Source of the DNA: Paracoccus shandongensis
GTDB taxonomy: Bacteria; Pseudomonadota; Alphaproteobacteria; Rhodobacterales; Rhodobacteraceae
Direction: 5' to 3'
Length of the DNA stretch: 34,214 nt
Assembly (NCBI RefSeq): GCF_017315735.1
Contig: NZ_JAFLRK010000037.1
Coordinates: 1-34,214 of the forward strand
In this document: positions 7,295 to 13,756 of the stretch, piece after piece
Layout of the letters: each line of letters opens with the position of its first letter
Position numbering within the stretch: the stretch's first letter is position 1
Program-made: the position numbers and the translations under genes
The notes under the pieces: model-generated
Told to the model about the DNA's origin: nothing
The model's input: the letters and a program-made list of their open reading frames with translations, nothing else
Databases searched by the model: none

Positions 7295-8112
7295 CCGACC
7301 GCCGCTTTCCCGCATCCGCCTGGGCCACCGCCTTCCGGGGCATCGCCTGGCGCGAAACGCTGCGCTTTGTCCAGCAGCGCGGGCGGTTCCTGGCCGCGCT
7401 GGTGCGCCCGCTGGTCTGGCTGTTCATCTTTGCCGCGGGCTTCCGCGCCGTCCTGGGCCTGTCGATCACGCCGCCCTACCAGACCTATGTCCTGTACGAG
7501 GTCTATGTGACTCCCGGCCTGGTGGCGATGATCCAGCTGTTCAACGGGATGCAGTCGTCCTTGTCGATGGTCTATGACCGGGAAACCGGGGCCATGCGCA
7601 CGCTGCTGGTCAGCCCCTTCCCGCGCTGGTTCCTGCTGGGGTCCAAGCTGATGGCGGGGGTGATCGTGTCGATCATCCAGGCCTATGCCTTTCTGCTGAT
7701 CGCCTGGTTCTGGGACATCCGCCCGCCCGCCTGGGGCTATGTCGCCGTCCTGCCTGCGCTGGTCCTGTCGGGCCTGATGCTGGGGGCCCTGGGGCTGTTC
7801 CTGTCCTCGGCCATCCGGCAGCTGGAGAATTTCGCGGGGGTGATGAACTTCGTGATCTTCCCGATGTTCTTCGCGTCCTCGGCGCTCTATCCGCTGTGGC
7901 GGATGAACGAAAGCTCGCCCCTGCTGCACGACATCTGCGCGGCGAACCCGTTCACCTATGCGGTGGAACTGATCCGCTTTGCGCTTTACCTTGAAATGAA
8001 CTGGCTGGCCCTCGGGGTGGTCGCGGGCTGCCTGGCGCTGTTCTTCGGCGGGGCGGTCTTCATGTATGATCCCGCCAAGGGCCTGTGGGCCAGACGGAAG
8101 GAGAGGGGATGA
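7291..8112 (+). CDS. lutF: ABC-2 type permease, PQQ/lanthanide-associated (LutF-like)
   Basis: 273-residue inner-membrane protein of the ABC-2 family with about six hydrophobic segments (FLAALVRPLVWLFIFAAGF; LMAGVIVSIIQAYAFLLIAW; VAVLPALVLSGLMLGALGLF; FVIFPMFFASSALYPLW; LALGVVAGCLALFFGGAVF). The central block with MVYDRETGAMRTLLVSPFPR is typical of the family. It overlaps the ATPase gene by 4 nt at its start and the next gene by 4 nt at its end. ABC-2 permeases often export, so pairing with a periplasmic binding protein is unusual and direction of transport cannot be read from sequence; in the lut system the set is reported to work in lanthanide uptake. Confidence 0.85.
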   Translation: MTDRRFPASAWATAFRGIAWRETLRFVQQRGRFLAALVRPLVWLFIFAAGFRAVLGLSITPPYQTYVLYEVYVTPGLVAMIQLFNGMQSSLSMVYDRETGAMRTLLVSPFPRWFLLGSKLMAGVIVSIIQAYAFLLIAWFWDIRPPAWGYVAVLPALVLSGLMLGALGLFLSSAIRQLENFAGVMNFVIFPMFFASSALYPLWRMNESSPLLHDICAANPFTYAVELIRFALYLEMNWLALGVVAGCLALFFGGAVFMYDPAKGLWARRKERG

Positions 8113-8702
8113 AACGCATCCTGTTCGCGCTGATGATCGCCGCCGGGCCTGCATGGCCGGCCACCGGCACCGATCCCGACTGGCCCTGCATCCAGCGGAA
8201 ACAGCCGCATCTGTCGCTGGGCCAGGTCTGGACCGGGCCGGTCCCGGATGATCGAGTGACGGAACTGGCCCGCGACCCCCGGATCGAGGCGCTGGCCGCC
8301 CGGCTGGAACAGCGCCGCCTGCCGCTGGAGGAAGCCGAGGCCATGATCGCGGACTTCGCCAAGGACGCCGACGATGCGCGCCTGACCGCGCTGATGGTGG
8401 CGGTCATGGGCAAGATCGAGCCGGACAGGTCCGCCCTGATCGACGGCATCGCCCGCTATGGCCGCAGCCAGGTTGCCATGGCCCGAAGGATCGAGGAACG
8501 CCGCGCCCGGATGGCCGAGTTGGAGGCCGCGGCAGAGCCCGATTTCGACGCCATCGACGCGGCCGAAGAAGCCCTGGACTGGGACCAGCGCGTCTTCACC
8601 GAACGCCAGCAATCGCTGACCTATGTCTGCGAAACCCCGGTGATTCTGGAACAGCGCGCCTTTGCGTTGGGACGGGCGATTGCCAGCCACCTGGGGCAAT
8701 AG
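8109..8702 (+). CDS. Exported helical protein, unknown function (LutG position)
   Basis: 197 residues from the ATG at 8109, which overlaps the permease stop (ATGA) and has GAGAGGGG directly before it. The N-terminus is a signal peptide (ILFALMIAAGPAWPA). The mature part opens with WPCIQRKQPHLSLGQVWTGP and continues as charged Ala/Glu/Arg-rich helices, probably coiled-coil around residues 130-170 (IEERRARMAELEAAAEPDF). Two cysteines lie at the two ends of the mature chain and might pair. I recognise no domain. As last gene of the operon it matches the place of lutG; its job is unknown. Confidence 0.75.
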   Translation: MKRILFALMIAAGPAWPATGTDPDWPCIQRKQPHLSLGQVWTGPVPDDRVTELARDPRIEALAARLEQRRLPLEEAEAMIADFAKDADDARLTALMVAVMGKIEPDRSALIDGIARYGRSQVAMARRIEERRARMAELEAAAEPDFDAIDAAEEALDWDQRVFTERQQSLTYVCETPVILEQRAFALGRAIASHLGQ

Positions 8703-8710
8703 CCGTCGAT

Positions 8711-8734
8711 TGGCGAAGGCCACCACCTTCGCCA
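8711..8734. terminator. Hairpin between convergent genes
   Basis: A perfect 9-bp stem (TGGCGAAGG and CCTTCGCCA) with a 6-base loop begins 9 bases after the stop of the last lut-like gene. There is no T run on either strand, so it may be a weak or factor-assisted terminator, usable by both the rightward operon and the convergent leftward phosphatase gene. Confidence 0.45.
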
Positions 8735-8805
8735 CGCGATGAGATCTCTGCCTAGACCGCCAGACCCATAAGGCCCAGCCAGCGATGGCCTTCGCCCTTC
8801 AGATG

Positions 8806-9498
8806 TCAGCGCGGCTTCGGTGCGTCCCAGGGCCGCAGTTCCGCCTCCATCCACGTCCCATGGGCGGCATTCGGAAAGACGATCCAGTCCTCGCCAAAGC
8901 GGTCGGCGTGATCCTCGGCCAGCTTGTGCTGTTCGTCCAGGGTCGCGCCCGCGAAGCAGCCGTGGAAATCGTGCAGCGTGTCGCCCAGGTGCAGGATGAT
9001 GCGGTGGTCGCGTTCCACCGCCGCGCGGCGTTCCGCCTTGGGTGGGCCAAACAGCAGCACCTGGTCCGCCCGGACCTGCGGCAGGCCGAGGCGCGACAGG
9101 GTGGCGATGGTCGCCAGCTTGTTTTCCTCGAAGCGGTCGGACACATAGAAGATCGTCACGCCCAGGTCATCGGCCAAGCGGAAGAAGTCGGCGGCGCCCG
9201 GCAGCAGATGCGGCGTGCCCTCGCGTTCCCACAGTTTCCAGGTCTCGAACCCGTCCACATGCTCGCCCAGGGTCATGGCATGGGCCATGACGGCGGTGTT
9301 GTCGATGATCGTCTCGTCGATGTCGCTGACCACGGCCAGGCCCTGGCCGGTGCCGTTCGCATCCACCGCCGCGCGCAACCGCAGCGTGGCAAGCGCATAG
9401 CATTGCCGTTGCAGCGCCTTCACCTCGGCCGAGCGTTGCTGATAACGGATCGCGATGGCGCGTTCCGAGGGGTGATGGCGGCGTGCGTATTCGGTCAT
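8806..9498 (-). CDS. HAD acid phosphatase of the e(P4)/class B-C type, no signal peptide
   Basis: 230 residues. Motif I is SDIDETIIDN (DxDxT nucleophile), followed by YVSDRFEENK, GPPKAERR and LGDTLHDF, the DDDD signature of the acid phosphatase/5'-nucleotidase e(P4) family. It is homologous along its whole length to the next gene upstream, but begins MTEYARRHHPSERA with no signal peptide, so it is predicted cytoplasmic. The start at 9498 is preferred because GGGGA sits 7 bases upstream; an in-frame ATG at 9504 is too close to that site. Substrate is probably a nucleotide or other phosphomonoester; specificity cannot be read. Confidence 0.85.
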   Translation of the reverse strand: MTEYARRHHPSERAIAIRYQQRSAEVKALQRQCYALATLRLRAAVDANGTGQGLAVVSDIDETIIDNTAVMAHAMTLGEHVDGFETWKLWEREGTPHLLPGAADFFRLADDLGVTIFYVSDRFEENKLATIATLSRLGLPQVRADQVLLFGPPKAERRAAVERDHRIILHLGDTLHDFHGCFAGATLDEQHKLAEDHADRFGEDWIVFPNAAHGTWMEAELRPWDAPKPR

Positions 9499-9562
9499 CG
9501 GCATGTCCCCGGTTTGACACGGCGGAAGCTAGGTCCGCCGCGCCGGAAGGTCAAACCGTGGC

Positions 9563-10360
9563 CTACCATTCCTCGATGACAGGTTCGGCATCCCATTCGG
9601 CCAGGGTGGCCTCGGACCAGGCGCCATAGGCGGCGTTGGGGAAGACGATCCATTCGGTCCCCCATTTGCCGGCTTCCTCGGCCACGGTGGCCTTCTGCTC
9701 CTCCAGCGGGGTCTTGCGGAAACGGGCGTCGAAGTCGTGCAGCGTGTCGCCCAGCAACAGGACGATCCGGTGATCGGCGGCCACGATCTCGCGCCGCTCG
9801 ACCTTGGGCGGGCCCAGCAGCAGCACCGTCTCGGGGCTGACCTGCGGCAGGCCCAGTTCGGTCAGCGTGGCCAGCGTGTGGTCCTTCTGTTCGTCCGCGC
9901 GGTCCGAAACATAGCGGATCGCCACGCCCAGGCTGTCGGCATGGTCCAGGAATTCCCTGGCGCCGGGGATCAGCGTGGGCGTGCCGTCGCGTTCCCAGGG
10001 CAGCCAGGTGTCCCAGGCGTCATAGGTGTGGCAATCGGCCAGGTCGCGCGCCAGCAGCGGGGTGTTGTCGATCACCGTTTCATCCAGGTCGGTCACGACC
10101 GCCAGTTTGGAGGGATCGGCGGCATCCTTGACGGCGGCGTCCAGTTTCTCGGTGGCGATGTTGTAGGCCTGCAGTTGCAGCGCCCGGATTTCCGCCGATT
10201 GCTGCTGGAAGCGCAGGCCCATGGCGAACTCTGCCACCGGGCAGTCGGCGGCCGGCGCCTTGGCCTGGGCCGGGCTTGCGGGCGCGGCGGTGTCCTGCGC
10301 GGCCGCAGGGCCTGTCAGGGCCGCCAGCAGCGCGCAGCCCAGGATGGTCGTTCGTGTCAT
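9563..10360 (-). CDS. Exported HAD acid phosphatase/5'-nucleotidase, e(P4) family
   Basis: 265 residues with a signal peptide (ILGCALLAALTGPAAAQ) and an Ala/Pro linker, then the phosphatase domain: nucleophile motif TDLDETVIDN, YVSDRADEQK, GPPKVERR and LGDTLHDF. The Cys in the leader is too near the N-terminus to be a lipobox, so unlike classical e(P4) it looks soluble-periplasmic. The start at 10360 has a strong purine-rich ribosome site (AGGGAGG). The likely role is release of phosphate or nucleosides from periplasmic nucleotides. It lies 64 bases upstream of its cytoplasmic paralogue and is likely cotranscribed with it. Confidence 0.87.
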   Translation of the reverse strand: MTRTTILGCALLAALTGPAAAQDTAAPASPAQAKAPAADCPVAEFAMGLRFQQQSAEIRALQLQAYNIATEKLDAAVKDAADPSKLAVVTDLDETVIDNTPLLARDLADCHTYDAWDTWLPWERDGTPTLIPGAREFLDHADSLGVAIRYVSDRADEQKDHTLATLTELGLPQVSPETVLLLGPPKVERREIVAADHRIVLLLGDTLHDFDARFRKTPLEEQKATVAEEAGKWGTEWIVFPNAAYGAWSEATLAEWDAEPVIEEW

Positions 10361-10431
10361 CGTCTTTCCCTCCCTTTCCTGCGGTGACGTTAAGGACACA
10401 AGGGGGCTGCGGCAATGACGGTCTGCGGGGT

Positions 10432-11676
10432 TCAGGCCGCAACAGTTGCGGGCAGGCGCGAGGGCGCCTCGCGCACCGGCAGATGGATCAGCGCGCTGAA
10501 GGCGCCGACGCCCACGCCCACCCACCAGACCAGCGTATAGTCGCCATAGGCGTCATACAGGCTGCCGCCCAGCCAGACGCCCAGGAAGGAGCCGATCTGG
10601 TGGGACAGGAACACGAAGCCGTAAAGCGTCCCCATGTAGCGCAGCCCATAGATATGCGCGACAAGGCCCGAGGTCAGCGGCACGGTCGCCAGCCACAGCG
10701 CACCCATCACCAGCGAAAAGACGATGACGCTGGCGGGCGTGATCGGAGCCAGGATAAAGGCCGCCGCCGCGATGGTGCGCAGCGCATAGATCCCCGCCAG
10801 CAGGTATTTCTTGGTGTATCGCTTGCCGAGCCACCCCGACAGGATCGAGCCCGCGATATTGGCCATGCCGATCAGGCTGATCGCCACCGCCCCCAGGGCC
10901 GAGGTCGTGGTGATCCCGATTGCGGCCAGCGTGCCCATGGGGCTGATCGGCCCGCACATTTCCGTCACCATGGCCGGGAAATGCGCGGTGATGAAGCCAA
11001 GCTGGTAGCCGCAGGAAAAGAAGCCCGCGAAGATCATCAGGTATGACGGGTCGCGGAAAGCGCGGTTCAGCACGCTGCCCAGGCTTTCCTCCAGTTCGTG
11101 GCGGGGGGCAGGCTTGCCGTCGCCCAGCATCGGCAGGAACAGCAGGCAGGCCAGCACCATCACGCCGAAGATCACGAACACCGTGGGCCAGGCGTAAAAG
11201 CCCAGCAGAACCTCGGCCAGGGGTGCGCCGAAGACCTGGCCCGCCGATCCGGCGGCGGTGGCGATGCCCAGGGCTAGGCTGCGGTTTTCCTCGCTGGCGG
11301 CACGTCCCACGATGGCAAGGATCACCCCGAAGCCCGTGCCCGCGATGCCGAAGCCCACCATCACCTCCAGCAGTTGCATGGTGGCGGGGGTGGTGGCGAA
11401 GGCCGTCAGGATCAGCCCCGCCGAATACAGGATCGCCCCCGTGATGATCGCCCAGCGGTCGCCCATGCGTTCGGCCAGCGCGCCGAAGACCGGCTGGCCG
11501 ATCCCCCAGGCCAGGTTCTGGATGGCGATGGCCAGCGAAAACTCGGCCCGCGGCCAGCCAAAGTCGGCGGCGATGGGGATCTGGAAGACGCCGAAGCTGG
11601 CCCGCAGGGCGAAGTTGATCAGCAGGATCAGCGATCCACCGACCAGGATAGGCGTGAACAGGCGGGACTGGGGCAT
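10432..11676 (-). CDS. Major facilitator superfamily transporter
   Basis: 414-residue inner-membrane protein with about 12 hydrophobic segments, beginning FTPILVGGSLILLINFALRASFGVFQ. The loop after helix 2 carries GALAERMGDRWAIITG, the MFS motif A region. The start at 11676 is chosen over an upstream in-frame ATG at 11721 because family members begin close to the first helix and AGG lies at suitable distance. It follows lolA on the same strand across a 115-bp gap that contains a strong hairpin, so it may have its own transcript. The substrate cannot be inferred; the general shape resembles monocarboxylate/OFA-type MFS members. Confidence 0.85.
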   Translation of the reverse strand: MPQSRLFTPILVGGSLILLINFALRASFGVFQIPIAADFGWPRAEFSLAIAIQNLAWGIGQPVFGALAERMGDRWAIITGAILYSAGLILTAFATTPATMQLLEVMVGFGIAGTGFGVILAIVGRAASEENRSLALGIATAAGSAGQVFGAPLAEVLLGFYAWPTVFVIFGVMVLACLLFLPMLGDGKPAPRHELEESLGSVLNRAFRDPSYLMIFAGFFSCGYQLGFITAHFPAMVTEMCGPISPMGTLAAIGITTTSALGAVAISLIGMANIAGSILSGWLGKRYTKKYLLAGIYALRTIAAAAFILAPITPASVIVFSLVMGALWLATVPLTSGLVAHIYGLRYMGTLYGFVFLSHQIGSFLGVWLGGSLYDAYGDYTLVWWVGVGVGAFSALIHLPVREAPSRLPATVAA

Positions 11677-11752
11677 GGCGGAACCTGCGCGGCGAAAGGT
11701 CGCAGCCAGCGTTGGACCCACCCGCCCCGAAGATCAACCCCCCTGCCGTGAT

Positions 11753-11782
11753 GCGACCCATCAACGCCCCTGATGGGATCGC
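11753..11782 (-). terminator. Hairpin downstream of lolA
   Basis: An inverted repeat starts 10 bases after the lolA stop: arms GCGACCCATCA and TGATGGGATCGC pair over 11 bp with one bulged base and a 7-base loop. No T run follows on the lolA strand, so it could be a factor-assisted terminator or an mRNA 3' stabiliser between lolA and the MFS gene. Confidence 0.5.
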
Positions 11783-11791
11783 CGCGACCGA

Positions 11792-12385
11792 TCAGTTGCG
11801 CCGTGCCATCTCGTTGTTGATCGAGAACTTGGAGGCGGGGATGGACCCGCCCTCGCGCATCTCTCCCAGGATCACGGTGGTCTTCTGGCCGCTGTCGTCG
11901 GTCACGACCCATTGGCGCAGCTGCGTGGGCCCGCCCGTGAAGACCATCTGGATATTGCCGTATTGCGGGTTCTGCGGATCCTGCGCGGTCACGACCGTGG
12001 CGTTCTTCGATTCCGTATGCGCCGTCACCATGTTCGCGCGGCCCAGGTTCACGTTGGCGTCCAGGATGATCGACAAGGGCGTCTGCGACAGCGGGTATTG
12101 CTGCGGCCCGCCCGATTTCGGATCGAACACCGCGACGTTCCCGCCGGACGCCATGACCAGCGTGTTGTCGTTGTTGTATTCGAACCGCACGCGTCCCGGC
12201 CGCTGGATATAGACCGTCCCGGTCGAGATCGAGCCGTCGGGATTGACCTGCGTGAATTCGGCCGTCGCGGTCGTCAGGCGGTTCAGATAGCGCGACAATT
12301 CGTTCAGCGGGATCTTCTCGGCCAGGGCCGGGAAGGCAAGGCCAAGGACAAGGGCGGGCGCAAGGGCGAGGGATCTGATGTTCAT
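11792..12385 (-). CDS. lolA: Outer-membrane lipoprotein carrier protein LolA
   Basis: 197 residues: signal peptide (LALAPALVLGLAFPALA) then the LolA fold starting LNELSRYLNRLTTATAEFTQVNPDGS, with the conserved RPGRVRFEYN strand and the LDANVNL stretch. LolA carries lipoproteins through the periplasm from LolCDE to the outer membrane; alphaproteobacteria usually lack a clear LolB. Length fits the family. A purine-rich AAAGGATAAG precedes the start by about 10 bases. It is divergent from the SOS-type repair operon. Confidence 0.9.
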   Translation of the reverse strand: MNIRSLALAPALVLGLAFPALAEKIPLNELSRYLNRLTTATAEFTQVNPDGSISTGTVYIQRPGRVRFEYNNDNTLVMASGGNVAVFDPKSGGPQQYPLSQTPLSIILDANVNLGRANMVTAHTESKNATVVTAQDPQNPQYGNIQMVFTGGPTQLRQWVVTDDSGQKTTVILGEMREGGSIPASKFSINNEMARRN

Positions 12386-12455
12386 GGCGCCGATCTTATC
12401 CTTTCCGTTTCGGGATGCACATCACGTCTGGCGGATGGCACGGGCGGCGAACGCT

Positions 12456-12469
12456 CTCACGGATGTGAG
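12456..12469. promoter_or_regulatory. Inverted repeat in lolA/radical SAM divergent region
   Basis: CTCAC-GGAT-GTGAG is a short perfect inverted repeat about 70 bases upstream of lolA and 20 bases upstream of the -35 of the repair operon. It may be an operator or chance; no known regulator site is recognised. Confidence 0.25.
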
Positions 12470-12488
12470 GGTTCCTGCAACGCGGCCG

Positions 12489-12517
12489 TTGAACGGAACG
12501 CAACGCGAACATATATT
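12489..12517 (+). promoter_or_regulatory. Sigma-70 promoter of the radical SAM-udgX operon
   Basis: TTGAAC (12489-12494), a 17-base spacer and TATATT (12512-12517) form a strong predicted promoter. Transcription should begin about 7 bases after the -10, at or very near A12524, the first base of the start codon, so the mRNA is predicted to be leaderless. No Shine-Dalgarno sequence lies before that ATG. Confidence 0.7.
12496..12510 (+). promoter_or_regulatory. LexA (SOS) box, GAAC-N7-GAAC
   Basis: GAACGCAACGCGAAC is the alphaproteobacterial LexA direct repeat (GTTC-N7-GTTC on the other strand) with no mismatch. It lies wholly within the spacer between the -35 and -10 hexamers, so a bound LexA would block RNA polymerase. 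The operon it controls encodes DNA repair-type proteins, which fits. Confidence 0.75.
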
Positions 12518-12523
12518 CCTGCC

Positions 12524-13756
12524 ATGGCACCGCGAACCTTGCAACAAAAGCTTGCGATCCTGTCGGACGCGGCGAAATACGACGCCTCCTGCGCCAGCAG
12601 CGGCACGACCCGGCGCGACGCGCGGGGGGGCGGCCTGGGATCGACCGAGGGCATGGGCATCTGCCACGCCTATACCCCGGACGGGCGCTGCATCAGCCTG
12701 CTCAAGATCCTGATGACGAACTTCTGCATCTATGACTGCGCCTATTGCATCAACCGCGTCAGCAGCAACGTCGAACGCGCCCGCTTCTCGCCGGAAGAGG
12801 TCGTGACCCTGACCCTCGAATTCTATCGCCGCAACATGATCGAGGGGCTGTTCCTGTCATCCGGCATCATCCGCAGCCCGGACGAGACGATGGCCCAGAT
12901 GGTCCGCATCGCCCGGACCCTGCGCGTGGATCACGGCTTCAAGGGCTATATCCACCTGAAGACCATCCCCGACGCCGCGCCCGCCCTGGTGGCCGAGGCG
13001 GGGCTTTACGCCGACCGCCTGTCGGTGAACATCGAACTGCCCCAGGACGCCAGCATCCGCGAACTGGCCCCCGAAAAGCGCCCCGAGACGATCCGCGCCG
13101 CCATGGCCGACGTGCGCCTGTCGCGCGAGGCCGCGAAGGAGAAGACCCATACCGGCAAGCGCCCGCCGCGTTTCGCGCCCGCGGGGCAATCCACGCAGAT
13201 GATCATCGGCGCGGACGGGGCCACCGACCGGGACATCCTCAAGACCTCGGCCAACCTGTATTCCGGCTATGACCTGAAGCGGGTTTATTATTCCGCCTTC
13301 AGCCCGATCCCCGACGCATCCGCCGCCCTGCCGCTGGTCAAGCCGCCGCTCATGCGCGAACACCGCCTGTATCAGGCCGACTGGCTGATGCGGTTTTACG
13401 GCTTCGAGGCCGACGAGATCGGCGCCGCCCATCCCTCGGGCTTCCTGGATCTGGCGATCGACCCCAAGCTGTCCTGGGCCCTGGCGAACCGGGCGCAGTT
13501 CCCGGTCGATGTGGCGACGGCATCCAAGGAAATGCTGCTGCGCGTCCCCGGCTTCGGCACCAAGACGGTGACGCGGATCCTGGCCGCGCGGCGCAACGGG
13601 CCGGTGCGGTATGGCGACCTGCTGCGGATGGGGGCGATCATGTCGAAAGCGCGCGCCTTCGTGACGCTGCCCGACTGGCATCCCGGCGCGCTCACCGACA
13701 GCGCGTCCTTGCGCGCGCGCTTCGCGCCCAAGCCCGAACAGTTGCAACTGCTGTGA
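12524..13756 (+). CDS. Putative DNA modification/repair radical SAM protein, UDG-linked
   Basis: 410 residues. A radical SAM [4Fe-4S] site CIYDCAYC (CX3CX2C; C68, C72, C75) follows a conserved KYDASCASSG N-terminus. A helix-hairpin-helix VPGFGTKTVTRILAARR (341-357) near the C-terminus points to DNA binding. This matches the family called putative DNA modification/repair radical SAM protein, which is almost always next to a UDG-like gene, as here. The reaction is unknown; a DNA base or adduct as substrate is inferred. The start at 12524 fits the family's N-terminus and coincides with the predicted transcription start. The stop overlaps the next GTG start (GTGA). Confidence 0.9.
   Translation: MAPRTLQQKLAILSDAAKYDASCASSGTTRRDARGGGLGSTEGMGICHAYTPDGRCISLLKILMTNFCIYDCAYCINRVSSNVERARFSPEEVVTLTLEFYRRNMIEGLFLSSGIIRSPDETMAQMVRIARTLRVDHGFKGYIHLKTIPDAAPALVAEAGLYADRLSVNIELPQDASIRELAPEKRPETIRAAMADVRLSREAAKEKTHTGKRPPRFAPAGQSTQMIIGADGATDRDILKTSANLYSGYDLKRVYYSAFSPIPDASAALPLVKPPLMREHRLYQADWLMRFYGFEADEIGAAHPSGFLDLAIDPKLSWALANRAQFPVDVATASKEMLLRVPGFGTKTVTRILAARRNGPVRYGDLLRMGAIMSKARAFVTLPDWHPGALTDSASLRARFAPKPEQLQLL

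Noticed and set aside
11912..12523. Long N-terminal extension of the radical SAM protein
   Set aside because: The frame is open from 11912, but that part is antisense to lolA, and the family N-terminus begins at the ATG at 12524, beside the predicted promoter.
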